The notes under the pieces: model-generated
Seen by the model: the letters and a program-made list of their open reading frames with translations, nothing else
Databases searched by the model: none
What the model was told of the DNA's origin: nothing
In this document: piece by piece, positions 1 through 10,481 of the stretch
Layout: the number at the start of each line of letters is the position of its first letter
Position numbering within the stretch: the first letter of the stretch is position 1
Assembly (NCBI GenBank): GCA_900073065.1
Contig: FJOG01000029.1
Span: 321,210 to 385,209 of the forward strand
Direction: 5' to 3'
Source of the DNA: Phialocephala subalpina
Lineage: Eukaryota > Ascomycota > Leotiomycetes > Helotiales > Mollisiaceae
DNA length: 64,000 bases
Program-made: the position numbers and the translations under genes

Positions 1-680
1 AAAATTAAAAAATTATATTTTTTAAATATTAATATTTATTTTTATTTAATATAAATTATTAATATTATATAAAATTTAATCGTAAAATTAATTAATTCAA
101 TTAAAATTTATATATATTAATTAATAATTAAAAGATTAAATAATTAATTTAAAATGTAATTATATAAATATTATATATAATTATTTATAATTAAAAACTT
201 TAATATTTTTATAAATTATTTATTAATTTTTAATTAAATATTAAAAAATTGTAATGTGTGCGCTAGTACATGGTTGAGATATCACGTGATGCGGCTTATT
301 AAAGGATGCATAAAGTTGAATAAGCAATATTCCACTTGCTTGGAATATTGAAGTCTTTTGGTTCAATTGGTTAGTGCGGTCCTTATTCCCTACCCACGTC
401 ACAAAAATTAAATATATATTTGAAATATTTTTTAAATTGAATTTAAAATAATAAATTGAAATTATATATATAATTATTATTTAATATATATAATATTTAA
501 AAAATTTAATTGAAATAAATTTTATTTTATAATTTGAATAAAAGAAATATATAATTATTATATATTGATATTTTCGGAAAAACGAACCTAGAAATTGATA
601 ATAAGGTAATTTTAATTGAGTAGTTACTTCAATAGCTATAGCAAGAATATCTGTTCCTGAACGAAATTTGCTTACTCAAG
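1..680. repeat. AT-rich block (RIP-like isochore)
   Basis: Nearly pure A/T sequence rich in TA and AT runs, without any convincing reading frame. It looks like a repeat eroded by repeat-induced point mutation. An island of mixed composition sits inside it at about 249-405 and is described separately. The stretch 681-997, between this block and the stop of the T5orf172 gene, has normal composition; I see only that gene's 3' flank there. The original repeat family cannot be named from what remains. Confidence 0.75.
325..350. repeat. Perfect hairpin in an AT-block island
   Basis: Arms caatattcca (325-334) and tggaatattg (341-350) are exact reverse complements around a 6-nt loop. A 10-bp perfect palindrome atcacgtgat lies just upstream at 281-290. 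Downstream, 359-370 (tggttcaattgg) fits the tRNA A-box pattern TRGYNNARNNGG. The island may be the remnant of a tRNA-derived short element, but no B box survives nearby. Confidence 0.4.
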
Positions 681-997
681 GATAGCAATGTCTAATGATG
701 AACTTGGACATGTCGCGTGGAAAGATTTAGACTGTTATGAGGAAAATCATACAGTTGCTTTTCACGCTCGGCGGGGAAGGGGACGGGGCCTTTGGGTCGC
801 CGACGGCATTTGTCTCGATCCGGGAACGCTGTTCCAGGAGTTTCTGAGGTGACTTCGGTGAAGATCATTTCTCTCGAGAAAGAGGAACGAGGGCTGAAGA
901 TAGAATAAGAACACCCGTGAGAACGAACTAACGAGGATGTCACAGCTACATGCGGTATATCGTTTTGATGTATTTGCAAAATATCCCGTGCTTCGGG

Positions 998-3073
998 CTA
1001 GCAGAACTTGAAGCACATGTATTGATACAAGAGCAAGACAATTGCGACCGTCAGACAGCTTGTCAGGTTCACTCCGACTGTCCCTAAATAAAAGCCCGCA
1101 GCAAGCACGAAGACCGACCCTGGAGAATTCACAAGCTTCTGCAGCAGCGGCGAAACTTCTCCCAACCATTTGTTGAGACCATACAAGATAAGCCCAAATG
1201 TATCAAGCCATCCAAACTGACGCCAAACCTCCCATTCTGCTTCTGTTCCTTTCATCCACTTCGTCCCCATATCGTACTTCCAGACCCAGCAGGAACGGAG
1301 CGTTGCATCTTCCTTGTATGGCTCCTGGTGAATCATCCAGTCACGCCATTTGTTCACCACTTCCAAGGCCTTAGTTTCAGAGATCTCGAACCACTCCCCA
1401 TGCTCCGTGGGTCGCACGTCCAGCTCCGTTTCTCCCGTCCCCTTTGCTCTTTCTGCCATCGTAAATCTATGCTTCATTTTGCATCTATCGCAATAGAATC
1501 TTTTTTGTTGGTTGTATAGCTCTGCATGTACGATCTGTTCCACGATCCTACAGAACCTGAAGGCTCTATCGTTCTTATCCGTAACTTGGATAGTTTTGAA
1601 ATTGCAAGTTGTGCTCCATTCTTTGATGCGAGTGTCTGGTGCCTTGACGGTTGACCCGATTTTGACGTGTCCTTTAAATCTATCGGACTTGAAGATATAT
1701 ACGTAGCCGTATTTTAAAGTCGACGCTGCGGCGGGTTTGGATTTTTGGCGTCTGATTGTACGGAGAATTTCATTCTTCAAATCGTTTTTGTTCTTCTCTT
1801 TCGGATGCATGTATTCGAGTTTTGGGGACTTGCGTGTTTCGTCTGGATGCAGATCTGGCGTTCTCTCGGGAGGCTCAGAGGAAGGGCTTTGGCGACTAAC
1901 TTCTGAAACATTGATGGGTTCGTTGGGAAATGCTCCAGGCACTCCTTCATCATCCCCGGGGCTTGGACATTCAATGGATGGAAGTACGGTATGTTCTGGT
2001 ACAACTGAACCAGTTGAACGACGTCGAGAGCTACAACGTGTCGGAGCTAGAGGGGCTGTCGCATCTACTTCGTTCGTCTGTGTCGGTGAGGCATTTTTTG
2101 AATTTGTGGAGGCGATTGGCGTATCTTGTGTGATGATGTTACTTTTGTTGTCAGGTCCAGGAGCGGACGCCGATCGTTTGTGGGACGCTCGAGGAGCTGA
2201 TAGAGTGGCTTTCTGTCGATATTGAATAGGGCGTGGTAGATTTTGAGCAGTTGCGCCGGAGCTGTCCGCATCCACTTCTTTGCCTTCACTGTCGATTTGT
2301 GTAATGACAAGAGAAGGAGTCTCTGCACTCTTCCTCTTGCTGGATCGTGGAGTGCTTCTTGCCCCTGCAAGGTTTTGAGCGCGCTGTACCTTCGGCTCCG
2401 CCAGTGGTGTTTCGTCTGTCCGAGAAGTATTTCGGTGTCTGTTTTTGCGATTTGATACGCCATTCTTCATCGGCGACTGGGAATAGTCATCGTCTCCTTG
2501 CACAGATTGGCGACTCCTCTTCTTCAATTGTGGTCTTCCGGCCGGAGCTGGTGATTTATCCAGGCCTAGAGAAGCCCTGGTATTGGAGGCTTGCTCGTCG
2601 TCTTGCTCGTCGTCTTGAACGCCGAGTTTCTTCACACCTTCAACCAGCAACTCATAATCAGAATCAGACAAATATTGGGAGGGCCGCTTCGCTGTTGAAG
2701 CTGTTGCAGGCGTAGATGACGGAAGATTGCTTGTATCTACGCATCTCTCCACGAACGAACTGGTCGATAATTTGCCATGACTTGAGAGTCTCGACCTCCC
2801 CGCATTGCTCGAGTCGGGTGTCTCGGATATTGGAGGAGTGAGCGGTGTCCCAGCTCTCGTTAAGCCTTCGTCAAAAATACTAGAAGCTGTCGAGGATGAG
2901 CTTGAGCTCGATGTCGAAGATGCTGTGGCACACTTTAGACGAAATGGGGTTTTGAGAGGTGGTCTATCGAATGCTCTGTGATTGCATCCGGACTTCTGAT
3001 TCATGCTAAAGGGATGAGCAGTGGGGCTTTGTCCATGGTGGCTTTCGGAATCGCCTTGGGGTGTCCCAAACAT
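998..3073 (-). CDS. T5orf172 / GIY-YIG domain protein with C-terminal membrane segments
   Basis: This 691-residue intronless frame starts at a true ATG (3071-3073). Residues 1 to about 450 are low-complexity and rich in S, T, P and K, with basic patches such as KKRSRQS and SSKRKS. Residues 454 to about 585 match the T5orf172 (GIY-YIG superfamily) pattern: YGYVYIFKSD, then HVKIGST, a conserved Arg-Ile-Lys-Glu-Trp, a helix with VEQIVHAEL, a CDRC-containing insert and an EWFEI motif. Fungal genomes hold many T5orf172 proteins of unknown function. The last 40 residues form one or two hydrophobic segments (about 651-690), so the product may be membrane-anchored, which is unexpected for a DNA-binding or nuclease fold. 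A TATA-like tttatatg lies upstream on the minus strand near 3220. Domain call is firm; function is unknown. Confidence 0.8.
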   Translation of the reverse strand: MFGTPQGDSESHHGQSPTAHPFSMNQKSGCNHRAFDRPPLKTPFRLKCATASSTSSSSSSSTASSIFDEGLTRAGTPLTPPISETPDSSNAGRSRLSSHGKLSTSSFVERCVDTSNLPSSTPATASTAKRPSQYLSDSDYELLVEGVKKLGVQDDEQDDEQASNTRASLGLDKSPAPAGRPQLKKRSRQSVQGDDDYSQSPMKNGVSNRKNRHRNTSRTDETPLAEPKVQRAQNLAGARSTPRSSKRKSAETPSLVITQIDSEGKEVDADSSGATAQNLPRPIQYRQKATLSAPRASHKRSASAPGPDNKSNIITQDTPIASTNSKNASPTQTNEVDATAPLAPTRCSSRRRSTGSVVPEHTVLPSIECPSPGDDEGVPGAFPNEPINVSEVSRQSPSSEPPERTPDLHPDETRKSPKLEYMHPKEKNKNDLKNEILRTIRRQKSKPAAASTLKYGYVYIFKSDRFKGHVKIGSTVKAPDTRIKEWSTTCNFKTIQVTDKNDRAFRFCRIVEQIVHAELYNQQKRFYCDRCKMKHRFTMAERAKGTGETELDVRPTEHGEWFEISETKALEVVNKWRDWMIHQEPYKEDATLRSCWVWKYDMGTKWMKGTEAEWEVWRQFGWLDTFGLILYGLNKWLGEVSPLLQKLVNSPGSVFVLAAGFYLGTVGVNLTSCLTVAIVLLLYQYMCFKFC

Positions 3074-4821
3074 GATGATTGTGCTTCGGGAAGGCAGAAG
3101 GTTGAAATGTTCTGCGTTTCTATCGAACTCGGTGAAAGATTGCTGTTCAAAGAAGAAGAACGCGAAATGATGTATATTCTATGCAGAGTGCTGCGACTGC
3201 TATCCTTCGTGCATCCCACATATAAAGGGGGTCGGAGGCTGCGGGTGGCTGGATGTTGGTGTTTGAGTTCCTGCTGTCATCACTGGTCAGCCCAAAGCAA
3301 AGCCTCGCGGATACGAATTTGGTAAGGCAGGTACAGGTGTTGGTGCCCACTGATGCATCAAAGATGAGTGATTGACCACTGGGAAGACAATCCTTCAGCC
3401 ACTAACCGAAACGCCTCGAGGACGTGCATCCCCGATTCCCCGCTGCCCATATGGCGCAACCTCGTTTCGTCATTATCCTGGCTAGGTGCTCGCCAATTTT
3501 CGAGTTTTGAACCGCACCTTCAATAACAACTACACAGTCTATTAAAATGCTTCGAAATCTGGGTATATGATAAATACGACCTCGAAGAATCACCACATTA
3601 AGTTCTAGCTGTTGTCAATAGTATTCGGTGGTAGAAAGTTGAGGCATTGATGCGATTGAGTTCTCGCTTATTTTTGCGCAAGCGCCGGAGACGAAATGGA
3701 TTAGCCTCGGGCAAAACATCTGTGCAGCCAATTAGTTCTGTTGCACCTTCGCTTTCCGCGACATTGAGGGGGGCTTGTTTGACGCCTGCACACCCACCCT
3801 GACGAATGCGCCAGGTCCCAACCGAAGCCGCCCGAGCCAGAAATAAGTTCGTGATTACAGGGTGGATGTTATCATTCGTTTAAAAATCGTATTCGAACTT
3901 CTAGTCACTTGACATAGTTGTACTGCTTCAAAACAGTTTACGCGGAGATATTTAGTACCCGAAAATATTTCACAACTGTGTTCTTATTGTGTGCATCTTT
4001 GTTGAGTTGCGAACGGGGCTCGCGGCTCGCGGGGTCACCGCTTCCCTTGCCCCGAATGCAACGGGGCCGCTCTTGTTCACCGAGCTAAGGTTACCCCTGC
4101 AGTTCAGCCCCTCAGCTTTCTGGGGTCGCAATGCGGTTGCTGCCCCGACAATCGCCAAAAAAAAAAATTTATTCGAAGTACTTAAAAAATTCATAGATTA
4201 TAAGGAATACCCCAAAAGACCAAATCTAGTATTAATTTTTCTAAATTATAATATTATTATAATCAAATTTAATTTTAAATAATTAAAATATTTAATTAAT
4301 AAATTTTTTTATTTTAATATAAATTATAAATTTTTATTAAAAATATTTTTTCCAAAATTTTATATATACTCTTAAATTTCAAAATAATTATTATTATTAT
4401 TTATATATATAATTTTAACCCTTATATTCTCAAAGTTATATAAAGTATATAATAAATAATAATTATATAAAATTCGAAAAATTATATAAATTAAAAATAA
4501 TTTACGAAATATTATAATTATAATAAGAAAAGCTTATTATTTGTTATTTATAATATATATTGGTATATATAATTTAAATCCGATCAATCCAAGGATTACT
4601 AAAATAAAAATCGATTAATATTATTTTTGATTTAGAAATTATATATTTTTATATATAATTATATTTTGTTTATATATTCTTTTATATATTCTTTTATGTA
4701 TTTATAACCGGATAACTATCTCAAGCTCATTATTACGTATTGCTTCAAAAGCTAATTATTACGTAACGTAATAATTACAGGTTTTCGAACCCTATAACTA
4801 CGGCCGCTCAAAAACACTATA
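3074..4821. other. Intergenic, grading into an AT-rich block
   Basis: About 3074-3960 is ordinary-composition flank of the T5orf172 gene with no supported frame. About 3990-4140 is an unusually GC-rich patch of some 150 bp. About 4150-4780 is an A/T-dominated block with TA-rich runs like that at 1-680, and I see no gene in it. It ends in a palindrome directly upstream of the decayed HET gene. Confidence 0.6.
4753..4777. repeat. Near-perfect palindrome upstream of the HET relic
   Basis: Arms taattattacg (4753-4763) and cgtaataatta (4767-4777) are exact reverse complements separated by taa. A partial direct repeat of the left arm (cattattacgta) lies just upstream near 4728. The element marks the edge between the AT-rich block and the HET pseudogene. 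Confidence 0.5.
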
Positions 4822-7141
4822 ATGTTTTCAAGTTACTCGTATCCCAGCAATGTCTGCACAGACATCTTTTTACCCGCTGTACTACTACCCCCAATTCCTT
4901 TTCTGATTATCATCAACTATTTCACACCAGACTACGAGACCGCAATTATCAAGGGGTACAAAAGACCAGTGATTGGGCTGAGTTTATGCTCGCGATGCAA
5001 AGCTTTGAAGTGCCGGCTTTGGAACCGCAAGATAAGACATTACGATCGTTATGAGACCCTGGAACAGTCTGGTCCCCGCGGCTGTTGGCTCTGTAAGACG
5101 ATATGCGATCAGTTGTTATTATCGAAACAACATCGCGACAGCCCTCCTATGGTGGAGAATCCGGGCGATTTGAAGGTGCCTCGTCTCCTGATATGGTTTG
5201 CGAGGCACACCGAGACCAAAGAAGGGTACTTGGATCACTTAAAGGAGAACCGTATGAATTCTTGTGCCGCTTGCTGGACTGTTTCTGACCAGTATTTTTC
5301 ATGATACGGGCAGTACATTTGTGGCAGTCATCCGAGGCCTTTGCACTATGACCTCTCATCTAACGCCAGTTTCACTATTGCTACGGACTGGATTGAAACT
5401 TGCAACAAGGAGCATCGACGCTATCAAGGACAAGATGCACCGTTGCCAACTCGAGTAATTGACCTCAGCCAAGAAGAGCCACATCTCCTACGAAGGACGC
5501 GGTCACAAGTGCCCGGACTACAGGGCATTGGGCTGATCTTTACAGGGTACGTCGTCTAGCGAGTGCTACCTTACGAGCCGTGTTTCACGGGCCTGTGCTC
5601 CACAGGGCATTTTTTCGGCTTTAGCGAGTCCTTTTTTTGGTGATAACCATCAAAAGTCACGACTATCACTTCTAAAGTTTATAAGCACCACTAATCAATA
5701 TCATTTAATATCTTGGTTTTGCGTTTTATATTAGATAAATTGTTTATGCATCCGTTAATACCTATATAATTCGAGATTTTATTCGCTATTTTCTTCGAAA
5801 ACACCCTGAGCGCACAGACCCCCTGAAACCCGGCTCGTTACTGCCACAGCGACGAAGGGCCTGAACCTAGTGAGAACTCAGCGATTGAGAGCCTGAAGAT
5901 CTTCTTCTTCTTCAGGGTACTTTAGCGATTGAAGCCCTGTAGTCCTGTGACTTTTGACCGGGACCTTCGTAGTTTCAAATGGATTTCGGGCACCATACGT
6001 GACTCTAAGTCACTGTTGGGGTGGGGAACAGCCGCTCACAACTACACTGTCCACTTTGGATGAGCGAAAAGCCAAAATCCCGTTGGAGTCGCTTCTCCAT
6101 GATCACCCGTCGATTGAACATCAAGTATCTCTGGATTGACTCCCTATGTATTATCCAAGATTCAAACAATGATTGGTCGAAAGAGTCAGCAAGCATGGGC
6201 GAAGTGTACCGATTTGCATTCCTTACAATATGTGCTTTAGATTCCCAAGACTGTCATCAAGGTATCCTAATCCAGAGAGCTCAAAGTGATACCCAGCCTA
6301 TGAAAGAGGACGGCACCATTATTCCCTTCAACACCGTTCAACGACGAAGACAAGATGTTATCAAGAAGTCAGCTCTGTGTCAAAGAGCATGGGTTCTTCA
6401 AGAACGCCTTCTTTCACCTCGAATTTTGTGCAGCGTGGCAGAAATGTTGTGGGAGTGTCTTTCATGCACAGCTCGAGAGTCTAGTACTAGGGTAACTCGG
6501 TACCAGCCAACGTCATACGAATATCAGAGCGACCAATGCCTGAACGTGAAGACGCAACTCATCTTACCACTGGATGAAAATCCGTCTTATCCAATATCCC
6601 CGCCCTCGTAATTGTGGCCGAATACACGCTTTGCTGCCTCACAAAAGCGTCAGACAAACTCCCCGCCCTGACTGGTTTGGCTTCAATATTCAAACGAAAC
6701 ACTGGTTACAAATATCTTACCAAACTCTAGGAGGAAGACTTTACCAACGGCTTGCTTTAGTTTGCGCCTATTACACAAGGTCAACGGAAGTAGGAGCGTT
6801 CCATCCAACTATATCGAGGGCCATCTTGGTCTTGGGTATCTAACGATCTTCATATCTAGTACAAAACATTTCTATTTCAGAAGGACACCTATGCTGCCAC
6901 GGACATCAAGCTTTTCAGTTCGTCCATCGAGTATGCGGGACAGAATCCGATGGGCGAGATAGCGAGCGCAAGGATAACGGTGCAAGCATATTTCCAGAAA
7001 CTGGTTTACGAAATTCAGCTTGGTTTTAGACGTTGTTTTGTGTATAGTGATGAGGGAAAGAGGTGTGGAAGTGGTATTCTTGACTTCAAGAATGGTGAAC
7101 CTAGAGCTCGTAAAGAGTGTGAGGGACTATGGGTGATGTAG
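4822..7141 (+). pseudogene. HET-domain (heterokaryon incompatibility) pseudogene
   Basis: The frames read in order through a HET-type protein: LCSRC...RGCWLCK near 4978-5095, TRVIDL near 5450, YVTLSHCWGG at about 5996-6030, then YLWIDSLCIIQDS, RAWVLQERLLSPRIL near 6383-6427, SDKLPALTGLASIF near 6645 and PSWSWVS near 6816. They are no longer one frame. There is a frame change in the N-terminal part, an insertion at 5519-5941, a deletion plus frameshift near 6090 (IPLESL joins ITRRL without the usual intervening residues), and in-frame TAG codons where tryptophan is expected before EED and after GLL. The last part (GQNPMGEIASARI to the stop at 7139-7141) follows a probable intron ending near 6880. 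HET proteins trigger cell death in allorecognition. This copy cannot make a complete protein. Confidence 0.8.
5519..5941. mobile_element. MITE-like insertion with TA target duplication
   Basis: The insert begins TA-CAGGGC (5519-5526) and ends GCCCTG-TA (5934-5941), giving short terminal inverted repeats inside a TA duplication. Sub-terminal arms 5573-5618 (starting acgagccgtg) and 5796-5838 (ending cggctcgt) are imperfect inverted copies. The element is about 419 bp and non-coding. Removing it with one TA brings the HET frame before it (frame 1) into register with the frame after it (frame 2), which is strong evidence for a real insertion. The TA preference suggests mobilisation by a Tc1/mariner-type transposase, which is inference. 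Confidence 0.7.
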
Positions 7142-8346
7142 CGCCGTATGTGGGGACTGGAGTATTTTGATCAGGATCTATAGCTTGAAAAGTGTGAATC
7201 TTGACAGTCTCTTATGAGATCCGGTAATTGTCTAAGTGGCTCCTGGGACCCTAAAGATCCTGGTAGAGAGTTCCCAGGAAATTGTGGCTCCTAGGAGAGA
7301 GGTCACAGGAGGTTGTGGATACCAGGAGTAGCAAAGATCTCTCTATGCTGGCGCCAAAAGACTCCAACGACGAGGATAGCGGCATGGGCGCGTACACGTA
7401 GTATAAGCGGACGTGGTACTTTTGCAAGACCTGTGGGGTCCGGTGCTTCATCACCGGGGCCAGATGGAGACGACTAGGGCTGATATTTGAAGATTTTGAG
7501 CTCGAATCAGCCTCGGAGCCCTCGAATTGAATGAAGGTGAATCGGGCCTAGCGTTCAAATTCAACGAATCAGATTTTAGGGCGTTCAATTCATAAATCGC
7601 TCGAATCAAAAAAGCCCGCGTTTTATTCAAAAAAATTCATAGTTCATTCAAGCTCAAATTAGTGGGTGCATATAGGTCTACAGTTTGCTAACTTGGATAG
7701 CCTCCAGAATGCCCGACCGTTGGAACCAAGGACGACCGCCCGAATTAAGGATGAGCTACGCGAGGCTCCCGAACCCATCACCCACCGATTCATCCAACAG
7801 CTAGCATCCAACTTCCAATACTCATTGCAATTGCATTGCTCTCCTAGTCGTATGAGTGCAATTCTCAAGTTTTGGTGTTCTTCTGTTCTTCGCTCCCAGA
7901 TGACCTCGTCGCTGTGCACCTTGGCCAATCAAATCGCATAAATTTGTCCGCTAAGCCTAAAAGGGGGCTAAGCGAATACAAATTCAATACAGGGCCCAGT
8001 ACCCGATTACTATGCTAGGTACAGTACCTTAGGCAAGGTAACATCTTGGGGCCTTGGTGTGAAGGTCTGAGTCAAAGCGTATATTGATTCTGACTCAGCC
8101 TTATTCGAGATCGCCTCATTAAGGTGGGGTTAGGAAAAGGGCAAAATTTGACAGGACGCCAGCGTTTGTTACACGCAAGCGAAATGGGGGAGTGGACTCT
8201 GAAGCGTTGGCTCATTACTCTTCTTCGATTCAGATGCAAATTTCATGGACTGCGACCATTGCCTACGTTACATGTCATGAAAACGGCATCGTAGACCGCA
8301 ATGAGCCCGTCTCCATTCCACAACGCCCTGCCCATATTGATAATCC
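7142..8346. other. Intergenic stretch with short degenerate repeats
   Basis: No gene is supported. Around 7229-7330 a short motif recurs imperfectly (gtggctcctggga, gtggctcctaggag, gtggataccaggag). Around 7500-7600 variants of tcgaatca and ttcaattca recur. A plus frame at 7666-7941 includes a stretch reminiscent of a transposase helix-turn-helix (PLEPRTTARI...ITHRFIQQLA), but the similarity is too weak to call. The 3' end of the minus-strand SNG1-like gene lies at 8347. Confidence 0.45.
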
Positions 8347-9879
8347 CTACTCTAACATCGAGTTTGAATCCGAATCCAAACTATTCTCCTTGAAAGCCAG
8401 AGAGAATGAAGGTCCGAAATTGCAATCCTGAGTTGCTTTCGTCTGCTGCCTCTGCAACTTTCTATCTTCACTTCGAATGACATCGCCAAGCTTCCCTTCC
8501 TCTTGAGCAACAATATCATCGTTTTCCCCGGTGGCATTCTTCCTCCTCTCATCGACCAAATTTCGCTCAAATGCCATCGCAACTGCGACTCGATCACGGA
8601 AGGCTGCCTCCGCAGCCTCTTCGGCGATAACTGCATAGTGGCAACGACGGTATACGCCCAAGACACCCAGCAACAATCCAAGCACCTCTAGTACAAATAG
8701 AACCGGAAGAGCGTAGTTGAGCCGAGGATTACAGCCACTGGACCAGATATCGGTGAGGGTTTGATAGACTGCGTGAGCTGGCATGGCATAACCCCAACGA
8801 TAGAACCTCGGCGAGAGCTCAAATGGGATTAAAATCGATGTAACGTTGAAAACAATCCATGTGATAAAGATTGTAGGTATATATTGGTGTGGAGTCCAGA
8901 TCGTGAAGACGTCGAGCCAGAGGAAGTTCAGATGTGCGAATAGCCAGAATATTGCCCAAGTGAGGCCAAATTGATTGTAATTGACATTCCAATTTCCGCG
9001 GAATGCCCAGATTGCTCCCGCGACGCAGAGTGATCCGCAGAGTGTATACGCCAGGGATATCCCGTTGCGGACCGCAATGATGCGGTGTGGGTATAGCTTG
9101 TGGTAGATCTTGAATTCGGTGTTTAGGCCGTTGATGGTTCCTAGGTAGAAGAACTCCTGGATTAGAATCAAGATTATCACTAGAGTATTATAAATGAGGC
9201 GCGAGCCCTGGGTTGTCGGTTGGATATTGATATTGCTTAGCTGCCACGGGTTTGCAAAGACTGAAATAGCGGTGGGGTCAGTAGCATTGAGGATTTGAAG
9301 AGCTCCGGTACCGTTCGCTGCTGCGTACGCGATGCGAGCTGCCGATGAAAGGGATGTCATGCTTCCTGATATATCTGAATCCATAATAGTAGAATAAATA
9401 GCTTCGTTCCAGATAAATGTCAAGGCGTTCGATCTATTGTATGTGCTTGTAGCAATGCCTCCCAGTAACGCGTTGGCAAGCCGTTCGGAAGCGCCTTGCG
9501 AAATGTAGATCGCTGCCCAGTAATGTATTTTGCAAACTTCCTCTCTCAGATCCCCAGGCGTCGTAAATCTTTCCGGAGTGGCTTCTTCCAGCGTTGGGAA
9601 AGTATTTCCCTGTAATGTCTTGTATGCATCCCTTACTGCCGTTCCAAGGACACCGCCGCTATCGTAATCGACGAAGACAACGTTCATATTATGGATGTGG
9701 TCAGACTGCTGCCATATCGAACCAAAGATATAGCAGAAGAGCCCAAGGAATAGAACTTGTAGTAGTAAAAAATTGAGTCCTGCAGCCCTGAAAAAAACAA
9801 TTCGTGATTTTTGGATAGACTTGTCGGAGCCATGGATGCGGTTCCGGTGTGCCTTGGGGTATCCTTGCATGAGTGCCAT
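8347..9879 (-). CDS. DUF3533 / SNG1-like multispanning membrane protein
   Basis: The frame extends further upstream only through a TTG, so I place the start at the ATG 9877-9879 (MALMQGYP), giving 510 residues and no intron. An N-terminal hydrophobic helix (FLLLQVLFLGLFCYIFGSIW) is followed by a long non-membrane segment with FVDYDSGGVLG and NALTFIWNEA, then five or so hydrophobic helices in the second half (LVIILILIQEFFYLG, LAYTLCGSLCVAGAIW, WAIFWLFAHLNFLW, IFITWIVFNVTSIL, VLFVLEVLGLLLG). This order and the extracytoplasmic loop match DUF3533, the family of yeast SNG1, linked to nitrosoguanidine resistance and plasma-membrane lipid asymmetry. The C-terminus is charged and cytoplasmic-looking. 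It is divergently arranged with the propeller gene at 10482. The family call is good; the substrate is unknown. Confidence 0.8.
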   Translation of the reverse strand: MALMQGYPKAHRNRIHGSDKSIQKSRIVFFRAAGLNFLLLQVLFLGLFCYIFGSIWQQSDHIHNMNVVFVDYDSGGVLGTAVRDAYKTLQGNTFPTLEEATPERFTTPGDLREEVCKIHYWAAIYISQGASERLANALLGGIATSTYNRSNALTFIWNEAIYSTIMDSDISGSMTSLSSAARIAYAAANGTGALQILNATDPTAISVFANPWQLSNINIQPTTQGSRLIYNTLVIILILIQEFFYLGTINGLNTEFKIYHKLYPHRIIAVRNGISLAYTLCGSLCVAGAIWAFRGNWNVNYNQFGLTWAIFWLFAHLNFLWLDVFTIWTPHQYIPTIFITWIVFNVTSILIPFELSPRFYRWGYAMPAHAVYQTLTDIWSSGCNPRLNYALPVLFVLEVLGLLLGVLGVYRRCHYAVIAEEAAEAAFRDRVAVAMAFERNLVDERRKNATGENDDIVAQEEGKLGDVIRSEDRKLQRQQTKATQDCNFGPSFSLAFKENSLDSDSNSMLE

Positions 9880-10481
9880 AGCTGGGAACGACTGCCTCTC
9901 AATACAGTTCAATTCGATCGACAGGGGACAATCTGAGAATCTTCGTGACCTAAGGAAAGGAAGAAGAAAGGAAGAAGCTGGCCGTTTGATGTCCAGATAA
10001 CCTCTAATCTCGCTTCAGGCGCGGAATTGTCGCCGGGTTCCATACCCGAAACCTCTCCATCAACGACATTCCGTTCCACCCACCATTCCAACCAATATGC
10101 CCATAGTGAGCTGTTAATATCACGGAATTTCAAGCCAGCAAATGACAAGAGCAGTCTCCAAGCCTCAATCACTATCTCGCTTTGAAGGATTCGTAATGCA
10201 GAAAGCCACATTTTGTTTCCTCGTTCTGGTCCATTCACAGGGCTTATTTAGGACGTACAGGCACCCCTCTTCTGGAAGAAGCATGCAGCCCGGAATAGCG
10301 CGGTCTGTCCAACAATTCCTCCGTCTTATTGTAAAAAGGATGTATCGGAGTTAGATCTCTGGTTGCAGGAGGACATTAGTCAGCCCAGCTGGGACCCTTA
10401 TGGTCGCAATATCCATACTCTCATTCCACCTTCTATTCCGTCTTCAGTTAAAAATTCCCCAAAAATCTACTCCTATTCATC
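9880..10481. promoter_or_regulatory. Shared divergent promoter region
   Basis: About 600 bp separates the SNG1-like gene (leftward) from the propeller gene (rightward). The region just before the propeller start is pyrimidine-rich (ccttctattccgtcttcag), common in fungal promoters. I see no specific operator. Confidence 0.4.

Noticed and set aside
340..410. Possible tRNA gene
   Set aside because: An A-box-like motif is present, but no acceptor stem pairing, anticodon arm or B box could be built.
3990..4140. GC-rich patch as rRNA or gene fragment
   Set aside because: No rRNA signature was recognised and frames on both strands lack motifs.
7666..7941. Transposase helix-turn-helix-like frame
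   Set aside because: Resemblance covers about 35 residues only, without catalytic motifs or terminal repeats.
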